Below, piece by piece: positions 1 through 6,452 of a stretch of DNA of 16,163 nucleotides (positions within the stretch are counted from its first letter, which is position 1; each line of letters opens with the position of its first letter). The DNA comes from JANYHF01 sp031393505 (lineage in GTDB: Bacteria > Pseudomonadota > Alphaproteobacteria > Rhizobiales > Hyphomicrobiaceae), in the NCBI GenBank assembly GCA_031393505.1, contig JANMVX010000261.1:1-16163 (forward strand). The letters run 5' to 3'. Below the pieces are notes generated by a model. The model searched no databases. It was not told where the DNA came from and worked only from the letters and a program-made list of their open reading frames with translations. The translations under genes and the position numbers were made by a program.

Positions 1-345
1 AAGGCCGCGCTTGGTATTATGCAGAAAATTTTCAAAGCTAAGAACCTGACCGTCGCCAGCCTGCGCGAGGTGTACAAGGCCGTCGGTGCCGACTCGTTTG
101 CAGCAGTGATTGACAACCTCGGCGACAACGACGTCTCGTCACTAATCAAAAAATTGGACAAGCTTTGGCCGGAACTGAAGTCGGCCTCCTCGCCAGCTCA
201 ACGCGAGCATGTCTTGGCACTAGCCATTGGACGTGCTGAGCCCACGGCCAAGGCAGGGCCCGCACCCAAGGGTGGCAAATCCAAGAAAATTGAGTCCGTC
301 GCCGCATGGTCGGAATCCATGAGTGCTCGACCGCCACGTGGCTGA
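1..345 (+). CDS. 3' end of an unrecognised protein with a basic Lys-rich tail (partial)
   Basis: The reading frame is open from the first base of the window, so the gene probably starts upstream; the first in-frame ATG is at 19. I do not recognise the family. The visible part is helical and soluble looking, with residues such as LREVYKAVGADSFAAVIDNL and a charged stretch SSLIKKLDKLWPELK. After it comes a low-complexity segment rich in Ala, Pro, Gly and Lys (AKAGPAPKGGKSKK) that could bind nucleic acid or simply be disordered. There is no signal peptide or membrane segment in the visible part. A sampled 60-base line (121-180) is 50% GC, lower than most genes here. It points towards the minus-strand SnoaL gene, with 43 bp between the two stops. 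Confidence 0.5.
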   Translation, partial: KAALGIMQKIFKAKNLTVASLREVYKAVGADSFAAVIDNLGDNDVSSLIKKLDKLWPELKSASSPAQREHVLALAIGRAEPTAKAGPAPKGGKSKKIESVAAWSESMSARPPRG

Positions 346-388
346 AACTATCCATTAACCCCCTCCAGCGCCGCCGACACAGAGTCCG

Positions 389-916
389 TCACGTCCCGCT
401 TCGTCGCGTCATCTCCGGCGACGGCGTATGCGCCGGGTTCGGCAACCTCTCCGCCAACTCGAACGGCGGGTTGGCCCAGCCGTCGGAGCCGGCCACCGAG
501 AGCCGGCGGTTGGCGATGCGCCAGCCTTCCGGCGTCAGGCGGTGATGATCGGTGTAACGGCCCCAGAGATCGATGCGGTGGCCGTCGTCGGCCGCGATAT
601 GCCAGGCATAGACGTAGGCGCTTGAGTCGGCAGTCTCGTCCGACGTGAGACGCACGCGCACGTTTGACAGGTGATGGCTGGTGCGGGTGAAGGCCGCCAG
701 CGTCTTGGCGAACATGAGCGCGAGATTGGCTCGTCCGATCACGGCGTGACGCGCGCCCAGCTCGAAACAGCCATCCTCGCAAAACACCATCGTCGTGAGC
801 GAAGCGGGATCATTGCGGTCGACGAAGTGGCAGTAGTCCATGAGGGTCTGTTCGATCAGCCGCTGCTGCTCCAGCTCCCAGATGCGCCGCTCAAGTGCCT
901 GATGTGCATTCGGCAT
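389..916 (-). CDS. SnoaL-like (NTF2-fold) protein
   Basis: This is a protein of about 175 residues with the pattern of SnoaL-like/NTF2-fold proteins. An N-terminal helix (ALERRIWELEQQRLIEQTLM) leads into DYCHFVDRNDPASLTTMVF. A middle part follows with TSHHLSNVRVRL and YVYAWHI, then a strand pair around DLWGRYTDHHRLTPEGWRIANRR. Members of this fold include ring-hydroxylating dioxygenase beta subunits, ketosteroid-isomerase-like enzymes and uncharacterised cavity proteins, so the reaction cannot be named. I chose the ATG at 916 because AGGAGGAG lies 8 bases upstream; a GTG at 922 is also in frame but sits too close to that site. It follows the MDR dehydrogenase gene by 24 bp on the same strand, so the two are probably cotranscribed and may act on the same substrate. 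Confidence 0.8.
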   Translation of the reverse strand: MPNAHQALERRIWELEQQRLIEQTLMDYCHFVDRNDPASLTTMVFCEDGCFELGARHAVIGRANLALMFAKTLAAFTRTSHHLSNVRVRLTSDETADSSAYVYAWHIAADDGHRIDLWGRYTDHHRLTPEGWRIANRRLSVAGSDGWANPPFELAERLPNPAHTPSPEMTRRSGT

Positions 917-940
917 GCTCACTCTCCTCCTGGTCGCGTT

Positions 941-1969
941 TCACGGCGTCAGCAGAACCTTACCGAACACACTGCGGCTATCCAGCATGCGCTGGGCCTC
1001 CGCCGCCTCGCGCAGAGGCAGCTTGGCGTGAATGACCGGCTTGATCAGGCCGCGCCGGGCCATGCTCAGCACGTGCTCCAGGTCCTGGCGCGAGCCGGCA
1101 AAGGAGCCGATCAGGGTCTGTTGCTTGACGAACAGGTGCCACAAATTGATCTGCACGTTGAAGCCGGTATGGCCGCCGCAGGTGACCAGGCGGCCGCCGC
1201 GCGTGAGGGCGGTCAGGCTGCCGTCCCAGGTTGCGGCGCCGACGTGTTCGAAGACCACGTCCACGCCACGCCCAGCGGTGATTTTCCGCACCGTCTTGGG
1301 CCACTCCGGGTCGCTGTGATCGACGGTGAAATCGGCGCCCAGGTCGCGCGCGCGCGCCAGCTTGTCCGCGCTGCCGGCGGTGGCGATGACGAGGGCGCCC
1401 GAGAGCTTGGCGATCTGCAGGCCGATCACGCCGATGCCGCTGCCCGCCGCCACGATCAGGACGCTTTCGCCCTGGCGCAACTGCGCCCGCCGTACCAGCA
1501 TGTGCCAGGCCGTCGCGCCCGTGACCGCGATCGCGGCGGCGCTCTCGAACGGCACTTCGGGCGGCAGCGCGATCAGGTGTTCGGCCGGGGCGACGGCAAA
1601 CTCCGCGTAGCCGCCATTGGTCTGCACGCCATAGATCTGTCCGGAGAGGCACATGTTGTCCTCGCCAGAGCGGCAGAAGTCGCAACGGCCGCAGCTGATG
1701 GTCGGGTTGACCAGCACCCGATCGCCCACCTGCCGTCCCGTCACGCGAGGCCCCATTGCCGTCACCTCGCCCGCCACCTCGGTGCCTGAGGTATGCGGAA
1801 GTTCGATCTTGCCCGGCGTCTGGCCCAGGCGGCTCAGGATGTCGACGCGGTTGACGCCACAGGCGCGAACCCGGATCAAAACCTCGTCCGGCCCCGGCGT
1901 GGGCGCCGGAATCTCTTCGACCTTGAGTTGGTCCAACTCACCGTGGGCGTGGAATCGTGCCGTCAGCAT
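941..1969 (-). CDS. MDR-family zinc-binding alcohol dehydrogenase / quinone oxidoreductase
   Basis: The 342-residue length is typical for the medium-chain dehydrogenase/reductase family, which moves hydride between NAD(P)H and an alcohol, aldehyde or enone. The N-terminal GroES-like part carries Cys37 in RACGVNRVD. Four cysteines at 93, 96, 99 and 107 (SCGRCDFCRSGEDNMC) form the structural zinc loop. The Rossmann part has the dinucleotide-binding AAGSGIG at 174-180, and the end (FGKVLLTP) is the usual MDR terminus. The usual catalytic-zinc GHE motif reads GTE (residues 62-64), so the catalytic zinc site is incomplete and the protein sits between true alcohol dehydrogenases and zinc-free quinone oxidoreductases. 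The ATG at 1969 is preceded by a modest GGTGAG. It is the first intact gene of a pair with the SnoaL-like gene, and its upstream neighbour is a MaoC pseudogene. Confidence 0.88.
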   Translation of the reverse strand: MLTARFHAHGELDQLKVEEIPAPTPGPDEVLIRVRACGVNRVDILSRLGQTPGKIELPHTSGTEVAGEVTAMGPRVTGRQVGDRVLVNPTISCGRCDFCRSGEDNMCLSGQIYGVQTNGGYAEFAVAPAEHLIALPPEVPFESAAAIAVTGATAWHMLVRRAQLRQGESVLIVAAGSGIGVIGLQIAKLSGALVIATAGSADKLARARDLGADFTVDHSDPEWPKTVRKITAGRGVDVVFEHVGAATWDGSLTALTRGGRLVTCGGHTGFNVQINLWHLFVKQQTLIGSFAGSRQDLEHVLSMARRGLIKPVIHAKLPLREAAEAQRMLDSRSVFGKVLLTP

Positions 1970-1986
1970 GGGCTCACCGTTCGAGG

Positions 1987-2240
1987 TCGTCGTTCACAGG
2001 ACCAGGTCGCAGTCGCCATCGTGCCGATCCAGCGTTGAAGGGACCGAAACACCGGCTCCATCGGGATGCAGCCGTGGGTGATCGTACCACCGAAGGGGGA
2101 CGCCGCGACGATTGGTCGACATGGGTCGGATTGAAGTCTCCCGAGATCGCAGGCTGTTGTCCGCGCAGGGGTTGGACCTCGATTTGACAGTGATGACAGG
2201 CGATCAGACAATCGCGAGTCTTGATTGCGAAGTTGTATAG
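1987..2240 (-). pseudogene. Decayed copy of a MaoC-type hydratase gene
   Basis: On the minus strand the fragments read AISGDFNPTHVDQ, then in another frame SPFGGTITHGCIPMEPVF, then in a third frame GDCDLVL and a stop. All three match, in order, the intact MaoC protein encoded at 4405-4809. At DNA level 1987-2020 aligns with 4398-4431, and 2021 to about 2152 aligns with 4601 onward. The copy therefore lacks 169 bp (4432-4600 of the intact gene), which shifts the frame. A further 4-base loss next to the HVDQ codons (near 2110-2115) shifts it again. The N-terminal part (FAIKTRDCLIA, to about 2240) is only weakly alike and carries roughly 45 extra bases. The remnant stop codon at 1994-1996 lies 24 bp before the MDR start, so this may once have headed that operon. 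Confidence 0.85.
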
Positions 2241-2258
2241 GCCCACAAAGACTCCAGC

Positions 2259-2299
2259 CATCGCCACTCACCCCGCGAACTGCGCGGTGAGTGGCGATG
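2259..2299. repeat. Perfect 14-bp inverted repeat, terminator-like hairpin
   Basis: The arms at 2259-2272 (CATCGCCACTCACC) and 2286-2299 are exact reverse complements, with a 13-base GC-rich loop. The hairpin lies 12 bp past the cupredoxin stop, as expected for a transcript end of the sigma-DUF4142-cupredoxin operon. No T-run follows on the minus strand, so it would be an atypical intrinsic terminator or an mRNA 3'-end stabiliser. Confidence 0.55.
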
Positions 2300-2311
2300 C
2301 CAAACACGACG

Positions 2312-2650
2312 CTACTTCGCCAGCACGATTATTTTGGCCTTCATGTTGGGATGGAAGCGGCAGAGATAGTCCACTGTTCCCGCTTCGGTGATTAACAGCT
2401 GCGCCGTCTTGCCGGCCGGGATCGGCACGTCCCAGCCTGCGCTGCCCGCCGCTGGTTTGACGGTGGCGGTATGCGGAATGAAATCGCCATTGCTCCATTC
2501 GACGGTGTCGCCGACATGGACGGTGATTTCGGCGGGCAGGAAGGCCAGTTTGCTGATCTGCACTTTTGCGGTCTCAGCGCCGAGTGCACTGAGCGCGCTC
2601 GCCAACAAAACCAATGCCGCCAGCCCGGATTGTTTCAAAGCGACGGACAT
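2312..2650 (-). CDS. Secreted cupredoxin (type 1 blue copper protein, plastocyanin/amicyanin-like)
   Basis: This small protein (112 residues) has an N-terminal signal peptide: a Lys near the start, a hydrophobic run LAALVLLASALSALG, and probable cleavage after Ala25. The mature part has the cupredoxin beta-sandwich pattern with all four type 1 copper ligands visible: His60 in IPHTAT, then Cys97, His100 and Met103 in LCRFHPNM. It should shuttle single electrons in the periplasm. I place the start at the ATG at 2650 because the AAGGA at 2660-2664 is 9 bases away; the ATG at 2659 directly abuts that site. The site itself overlaps the stop of the upstream DUF4142 gene, suggesting translational coupling. 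It is the last gene of the operon led by the ECF sigma factor. Confidence 0.88.
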   Translation of the reverse strand: MSVALKQSGLAALVLLASALSALGAETAKVQISKLAFLPAEITVHVGDTVEWSNGDFIPHTATVKPAAGSAGWDVPIPAGKTAQLLITEAGTVDYLCRFHPNMKAKIIVLAK

Positions 2651-2662
2651 CGCATCCATTCC

Positions 2663-3190
2663 TTACTTGAGGCCGCCGGCCACGTCCTCGGCATGCTTTT
2701 CGTGGCCCTGGAAGATCTTCAGTCCGGTTTCCAGCAGGCCTTTGAGTTCAGCATTGCTCGCCGACGGGATCAGCAGATCGGCGAGTGCGCCGTTGACGGC
2801 CTTGTGGTAGGCGACTTCGTTGGCGGCATAGGCCTTGTCGAAGTCGGCGCCGGAGAGTTTACCGAGTTCGGCGAGCTTGGCGTCAGCTTGCGCGGCAAGT
2901 CCTTTGCTGGTGGCATTGTCCTCGGGCGTGACACCCAGCTTCTTGACCAGCGCCAAGGCTTGTTCGTTGACGGCATTGTGGTCGGTGACCATGTTGGTGG
3001 CGAAGGCGCGCACGGCGTCGTTCTTGGAGATCGACAGCGCTTGTTCTGCCGCCTTCACGTCCAGCACGCCGGCCGTGTAGGCGATGTGGGCGATCTGCGG
3101 GTCGGTGGGCTTGTCGGCGGCATAGGCGCCGGCAGCGCTGGCGAACAGGACGATGGCGGCGAGCCGGCTGGTACGGGACAGTAACGTCAT
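2663..3190 (-). CDS. DUF4142 family exported protein
   Basis: The 175-residue protein begins with a signal peptide (RTSRLAAIVLFASAAGAYA, cleavage likely after residue 24-25). A mostly helical domain of the DUF4142 type follows, recognisable from AAEQALSISKNDAVRAFA, MVTDHNAVNEQALALVKK and AYHKAVNGALADLLIP, ending in a helix with GLKIFQGHEKHAEDVAG. The family adopts a ferritin-like helical bundle, is periplasmic or membrane-associated, and has no established biochemical role. A GGAGG lies 5 bases before the ATG. It sits 44 bp after the sigma factor gene and just ahead of the cupredoxin gene, so it probably belongs to an envelope or redox stress response driven by that sigma factor. The conserved His residues could bind metal, but that is a guess. 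Confidence 0.88.
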   Translation of the reverse strand: MTLLSRTSRLAAIVLFASAAGAYAADKPTDPQIAHIAYTAGVLDVKAAEQALSISKNDAVRAFATNMVTDHNAVNEQALALVKKLGVTPEDNATSKGLAAQADAKLAELGKLSGADFDKAYAANEVAYHKAVNGALADLLIPSASNAELKGLLETGLKIFQGHEKHAEDVAGGLK

Positions 3191-3234
3191 GAGAACCTCC
3201 GTTGATCGCGCCTCGTATCAGTTACGGGCACGTA

Positions 3235-3966
3235 TCACGTAGAGTGCGGCAGCGAGGCAAAGGTTCCCATCAGCGGCGAAGTTTTTATTCCGAGCCGCCT
3301 CACCACCGTATCCGCCATGCGCTCACAACGGCGACCATCGAATGGAAAGGCGTCGGTGAACAGCGTGTCGACGTGTTCGGCGAGGGCCGTCCTCAGCAAC
3401 CGCCGCGCCCGGAACAGCCGCGTCTTGACGGTTTCCGGCCGCAGCCCAAGCAACTCGGCCGTCTCCTCGATGCTCATGCCTTCGATGGTGCGCGCCACCA
3501 GCACCAGGCGGAACTCATCCGGCAGTTGATCAACGGCCCGCTCCAGCAGTTGGAACAGTTCGCGTTGCGCCATGGTGCGCTCGGGATCGAGTGGTTGGCT
3601 TGCCGACAGCGGGAACGGAATGATCTGCGCCTGAGCCGTGGGCTCGGGGACGACGGCGGCAAGAACCTCGTGGCGTTTGCCGCGCAGCCGCTGCAGCGCT
3701 TCGTTCAACACGATGCGCGACAGCCAGGTGGCCAGGCTCGACTCGCCGCGAAAGGTCGCCAGGGCCGCGAAGGACCGCACATAGGCCTCCTGCAGTGCGT
3801 CCTCGGCGTCGCCGTCGTCATGCAAGACGCTGCGCGCGATGCGGAACAGCCGCCGGTTATGCTGCTTGACAATGGCGCGGATGGCCGCCTCGTCCTTGCA
3901 GACGGCGCGCGCGATCAGTTCGGCTTCGAGCGAGCGGGCCGCAGGTTCGAATTGAATTGCAGCCAT
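3235..3966 (-). CDS. ECF-type RNA polymerase sigma factor
   Basis: The 243-residue protein has sigma region 2 at about 36-96, including LFRIARSVLHDDGDAEDALQ, the -10 recognition helix around FRGESSLATWLSRIVLNEAL, and a linker rich in Pro and Ala. Region 4 lies at about 146-194 with the helix-turn-helix SIEETAELLGLRPETVKTRL. A C-terminal tail of about 45 residues contains FPFDGRRCERMADTVVRRLG, longer than in minimal ECF factors. I chose the ATG at 3966 because TAGGAG lies about 8 bases upstream. A longer frame reaching 4119 only translates the palindromic element. No anti-sigma factor gene is adjacent; the next genes are the exported DUF4142 protein and the cupredoxin, which are its probable targets along with itself. 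Confidence 0.92.
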   Translation of the reverse strand: MAAIQFEPAARSLEAELIARAVCKDEAAIRAIVKQHNRRLFRIARSVLHDDGDAEDALQEAYVRSFAALATFRGESSLATWLSRIVLNEALQRLRGKRHEVLAAVVPEPTAQAQIIPFPLSASQPLDPERTMAQRELFQLLERAVDQLPDEFRLVLVARTIEGMSIEETAELLGLRPETVKTRLFRARRLLRTALAEHVDTLFTDAFPFDGRRCERMADTVVRRLGIKTSPLMGTFASLPHST

Positions 3967-3999
3967 GGTCAGGACTCCTACGGGACCGCGAATATAGGC

Positions 4000-4008
4000 A
4001 TTATACCA
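4000..4008 (-). promoter_or_regulatory. Extended -10 promoter for the sigma factor operon
   Basis: Read on the minus strand, 4008-4000 is TGGTATAAT, a perfect extended -10 element. The hexamer 17 bp upstream (4028-4023, GGGTCA) is a poor -35, which an extended -10 can tolerate. A start near 3993 would give a leader of about 27 nt with a good ribosome site before the ATG at 3966. The element lies inside the outer left arm of the palindrome. Confidence 0.5.
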
Positions 4009-4183
4009 ACCTGCATTGATCTTGACCCATCGTCTCGTGTGGAATCGCAGCCAGTTTTGTAGGGGCGCACAGCAGCGCGCCCCGCGCGCCGCATCCGACG
4101 GACTATCAGTTTTGCACACCGGGCGCGCTGCTGCGCGCCCCTACAAATCATTGTTGAGTCAGCATCAACGAAGGTTGGTATTA
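4000..4183. repeat. Imperfect palindromic element of about 185 bp (MITE- or REP-like)
   Basis: The inner arms 4056-4082 and 4121-4147 are inverted copies matching at 26 of 27 positions (the mismatch is at 4069). Each begins TTTGTAGGGGCGC and is followed by GC-alternating sequence. The outer arms also pair: TACCAACCT at 4004-4012 with AGGTTGGTA at 4172-4180, and TTGAT/TGAC blocks further in, with the left side carrying about 19 extra bases. The whole can fold into one long hairpin. No transposase is encoded. This is the pattern of a small non-autonomous mobile or dispersed palindromic element, but no second full copy is present in the window to prove it. Confidence 0.7.
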
Positions 4184-4404
4184 GATGCATGGCATTGCCA
4201 ATAGTTCCCGCAGGGTTGATGAAAATTTGCAGCCAAGTGGTCCATTTCCCTGATCGCGCGGCCAGTTCCTGGGTGAACTGCGAGGTCCAACTCGCCCCGA
4301 ACGTCCGCCACACGTCACCGACCATACCAGCGCCGCGCGCACCAGTTCAGCATCATCAGCTACCCCTGCACCAAATCCATGCCCTTCAAAAGCCTCGTCG
4401 TCGT
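4184..4404. other. Region without a recognisable gene
   Basis: Together with the palindrome this fills the 438 bp between the MaoC gene and the sigma gene. Short minus-strand frames look somewhat protein-like (for example VWRTFGASWTSQFTQELAA near 4315-4260), but none has a start with a ribosome site and none matches a family I know. It may be the remains of a gene disrupted near the element. I see no convincing terminator after the MaoC stop. Confidence 0.4.
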
Positions 4405-4809
4405 TCACAGAACCAAATCGCATTCACCATCGATGACGCGCTCGTCGCGCTGGTTCAGGCAGGCGAAGGCGATCGTCACCGCGCCACGGCCATCGACAAA
4501 CTTTTCGGACGCAACGTGCGCATCGGCGCGAATGCGGTCGCCGGGCCGTGACGGCGCCCGGTAGCGCAGCCGGATCGCGGTTTTTGGCGGCAGCACGTCC
4601 GTACCGAGCCAGCGTTGCATGGACTGAAACACCGGCTCCATCGGCAGGCAGCCGTGGGCGATCGTGCCGCCGAAGGGGGACGCCGCGGCAGCGATCTGGT
4701 CGACATGGAGCGGATTGAAGTCGCCCGAGATCGCGGCGTAGGCATCGATCAGCTCCTGCGTGATCTCGATCGCGCACGACGGTAGTTTTTCGCCGATGCG
4801 CGTGCTCAT
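4405..4809 (-). CDS. MaoC-like (R)-specific enoyl-CoA hydratase / dehydratase
   Basis: This single hot-dog domain protein (134 residues) carries the hydratase 2 motif YAAISGDFNPLHVDQ. Asp30 and His35 are the expected catalytic pair, followed by SPFGGTIAHGCLPM, the second conserved block of MaoC enzymes. Such enzymes add water across the double bond of an enoyl-CoA to give a (3R)-hydroxyacyl-CoA. The ATG at 4809 overlaps the stop of the preceding gene as ATGA, so translation is coupled, and that start is preferred over an in-frame ATG at 4839. It is the last gene of the six-gene operon starting with the acyl-CoA dehydrogenase. A damaged relative lies at 1987-2240. Together with its upstream neighbour it may form a two-subunit hydratase. 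Confidence 0.92.
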   Translation of the reverse strand: MSTRIGEKLPSCAIEITQELIDAYAAISGDFNPLHVDQIAAAASPFGGTIAHGCLPMEPVFQSMQRWLGTDVLPPKTAIRLRYRAPSRPGDRIRADAHVASEKFVDGRGAVTIAFACLNQRDERVIDGECDLVL

Positions 4810-5213
4810 GGGACGATGGCGGTAAACGTGACCGAGCACACCAATTCCTGCGCCTGATTGCTTGTGGTCATCTCGTATCTCATGAATTTCCGCGTGCTCC
4901 GTTCGAACCTGTCCACCACACGAAGTTGCGTGCGCAGCTGATCACCGGGCCGTGCCGGAACACCGAAAACGTCCTCGTCGCCGACCCGGATCGCGCCCGG
5001 CGGAAACACCGCGTGCTCCCATCCCAGTCTCAGCCCGTAGATCAGCCCCATGCTGGCGGGCGCGACCGGCGGCGCACCGGGCGGCACATCCGGATAGCCC
5101 ATCAACCGGCGAAAGCGCTCGATCTCGGCGGCCGTCACCGTGTGCGCACTTTCGCACAGCACGTCGTTCAAGCGCACGGTATCGTAGTCATAGGGGTTCG
5201 CGGTCATTGCCAT
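4806..5213 (-). CDS. Hot-dog dehydratase subunit (FAS1-like / MaoC N-terminal type)
   Basis: The protein has about 135 residues and resembles the N-terminal, FAS1-like half of MaoC dehydratases: an N-terminal helix TAAEIERFRRLMGYPDVP, the Pro-rich PPGAPPVAPASMGLIYGLRL, then strands RPGDQLRTQLRVVDRFERS and RKFMRYEMTT. It lacks the GDxNPxH catalytic motif that its downstream neighbour has. In known two-gene systems such halves pair with a catalytic MaoC subunit and shape the acyl-binding pocket. The start at 5213 overlaps the E2 stop as TGATG; a second ATG at 5207 is possible, and a frame extending to 5234 is less likely. Its end overlaps the start of the MaoC gene, so E2, this gene and MaoC should be made in step. 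Confidence 0.82.
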   Translation of the reverse strand: MAMTANPYDYDTVRLNDVLCESAHTVTAAEIERFRRLMGYPDVPPGAPPVAPASMGLIYGLRLGWEHAVFPPGAIRVGDEDVFGVPARPGDQLRTQLRVVDRFERSTRKFMRYEMTTSNQAQELVCSVTFTAIVP

Positions 5214-6436
5214 CACACCATCGTGGCCATCCAAAGCGCCGGCTCTTCGAGCAGCGCCTTGAAGCGGCTGCGAAAGTGTCCGGCGACGGCGCCGTCGATG
5301 AGACGGTGATCGAAGGTCAAGCTCATGCTCATCATTGCACGTATGACGATCTGGCCGTCGCGCACGACTGCCTGATCGGTGATCTGGCCGATCCCCAACA
5401 GCGCCGATTGCGGGGACGCCAGGATGGGAGTTTCGAAATCGCCGCCATAGCTGCCGAAATTGCTGAGCGAGAAGGTGCCGCCCTCGACCTCGTCGCGGTT
5501 GAGTTTCCCCGCGCGCGCCTTGTCGATCAAACCGGCTCGCAGGCGCGAAATTTCAACGAGCTTCAAGCGGTCGGCGTTGTGGACGACGGGGATGATCAGA
5601 CCATCATCGAGGGCGACGGCGAAACCGATATTGACCGCAGTCCAGGTGACGATCTCATCGCCGTCGATATAGGAATTGATCTCCGGCATTTCCGCCAGGA
5701 CGGCGGCCGCCGCCTTGATGACGATGTCCGTAATGGTGATGCGGGCGCCGAGGCGATCGCTCTCTTTCACGAGAGCTTCGCGCCATTTTTTGGTTGCGGT
5801 CATGTCGACCGTGCCAAAGCCAGTCATCTGCGCGCTGGTCGCCAGGCTGAGCGTCATCCGCCGCGCAATGGCACGGCGCATGCCCGAAAGTGGTTTGCGC
5901 GTGGACGGCGAAGGGTCGGGTGCAGATCGAACGGGTTCGGCATGTTGCACCGGCGTGCCGCTTGTGGCAGCTTCCACATCGCGCTTCCGGATGACACCGT
6001 TCTGGCCGCTGCCCGTGATCGCGGCCGGATCGAGGCCCTGTTGCACGGCAATCCGGCGCGCCACCGGCGTGATCTGAAGTCGCGCGCCATCCGAACGGCT
6101 AAGGGCCTTGGGCGCTTCGGCATGGGTTGGAGCCACAGCAATCGTTAGCGCACTGGCTGGCTCGGCCTGGCCCGGTTTCGGCGCAGCGAGTGCCGCCGCT
6201 GCGCTCGGATGCAGATAGCCAACCAGAGCACCGACGGGAAGCGTGGCATTGACCTCAGCCGCGCGCTGGAAAAACCCATCCGCGTCCGCCTCGACATCGG
6301 TAACGATCTTTTCCGTTTCGATCGCGAATAGCGCCTGGCCTTTCTCGACGCGCTCGCCGTCGGCGCAATGCCATTGGACGAGCGTGCCCTCCTCCATCAT
6401 CAAGCCGAGCTTGGGAACGGTGATGCTGTGCGTCAT
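5213..6436 (-). CDS. Dihydrolipoamide acyltransferase (E2) of a 2-oxoacid dehydrogenase complex
   Basis: The 407-residue E2 has three parts. A single lipoyl domain (about 2-77) has the lipoylation Lys43 in IETEKIVTD. A peripheral-subunit binding domain (about 120-157) reads ITPVARRIAVQQGLDPAAI then GQNGVIRKRDVEAA. The C-terminal catalytic acyltransferase domain ends with FDHRLIDGAVAGHF, where His377 and Asp381 are the conserved active-site residues. Pro/Ala-rich and Ser/Thr-rich linkers separate the parts. It transfers the acyl group made by E1 onto CoA. The gene follows E1 beta by 16 bp and overlaps the next gene at its stop. The acyl specificity (acetyl, branched-chain, acetoin-derived) is not decidable from sequence. 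No ribosome site stands out before the ATG at 6436. Confidence 0.93.
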   Translation of the reverse strand: MTHSITVPKLGLMMEEGTLVQWHCADGERVEKGQALFAIETEKIVTDVEADADGFFQRAAEVNATLPVGALVGYLHPSAAAALAAPKPGQAEPASALTIAVAPTHAEAPKALSRSDGARLQITPVARRIAVQQGLDPAAITGSGQNGVIRKRDVEAATSGTPVQHAEPVRSAPDPSPSTRKPLSGMRRAIARRMTLSLATSAQMTGFGTVDMTATKKWREALVKESDRLGARITITDIVIKAAAAVLAEMPEINSYIDGDEIVTWTAVNIGFAVALDDGLIIPVVHNADRLKLVEISRLRAGLIDKARAGKLNRDEVEGGTFSLSNFGSYGGDFETPILASPQSALLGIGQITDQAVVRDGQIVIRAMMSMSLTFDHRLIDGAVAGHFRSRFKALLEEPALWMATMV

Positions 6437-6452
6437 GAACTATGCCCGTTGC

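Noticed and set aside
11..20. TTGGTATTAT near the window start, resembling the outer arm of the palindromic element
   Set aside because: Only about 10-12 bases alike, inside an open coding frame, with no inner-arm sequence nearby; a chance match is likely.
671..1789. 372-codon + strand open frame opposite the MDR dehydrogenase
   Set aside because: Ala/Arg/His/Asp-rich shadow frame; the minus-strand gene has clear MDR motifs.
3967..4119. N-terminal extension of the sigma factor by 51 residues
   Set aside because: The extra codons translate the palindromic element and a Cys/Arg-rich sequence unlike sigma factors; the ATG at 3966 has a good ribosome site and matches family length.
4181..4423. 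80-codon minus-strand open frame and an overlapping 115-codon frame downstream of the MaoC gene
   Set aside because: No ribosome site, no recognised motif, and partly made of the palindrome's right arm; at most a gene remnant.
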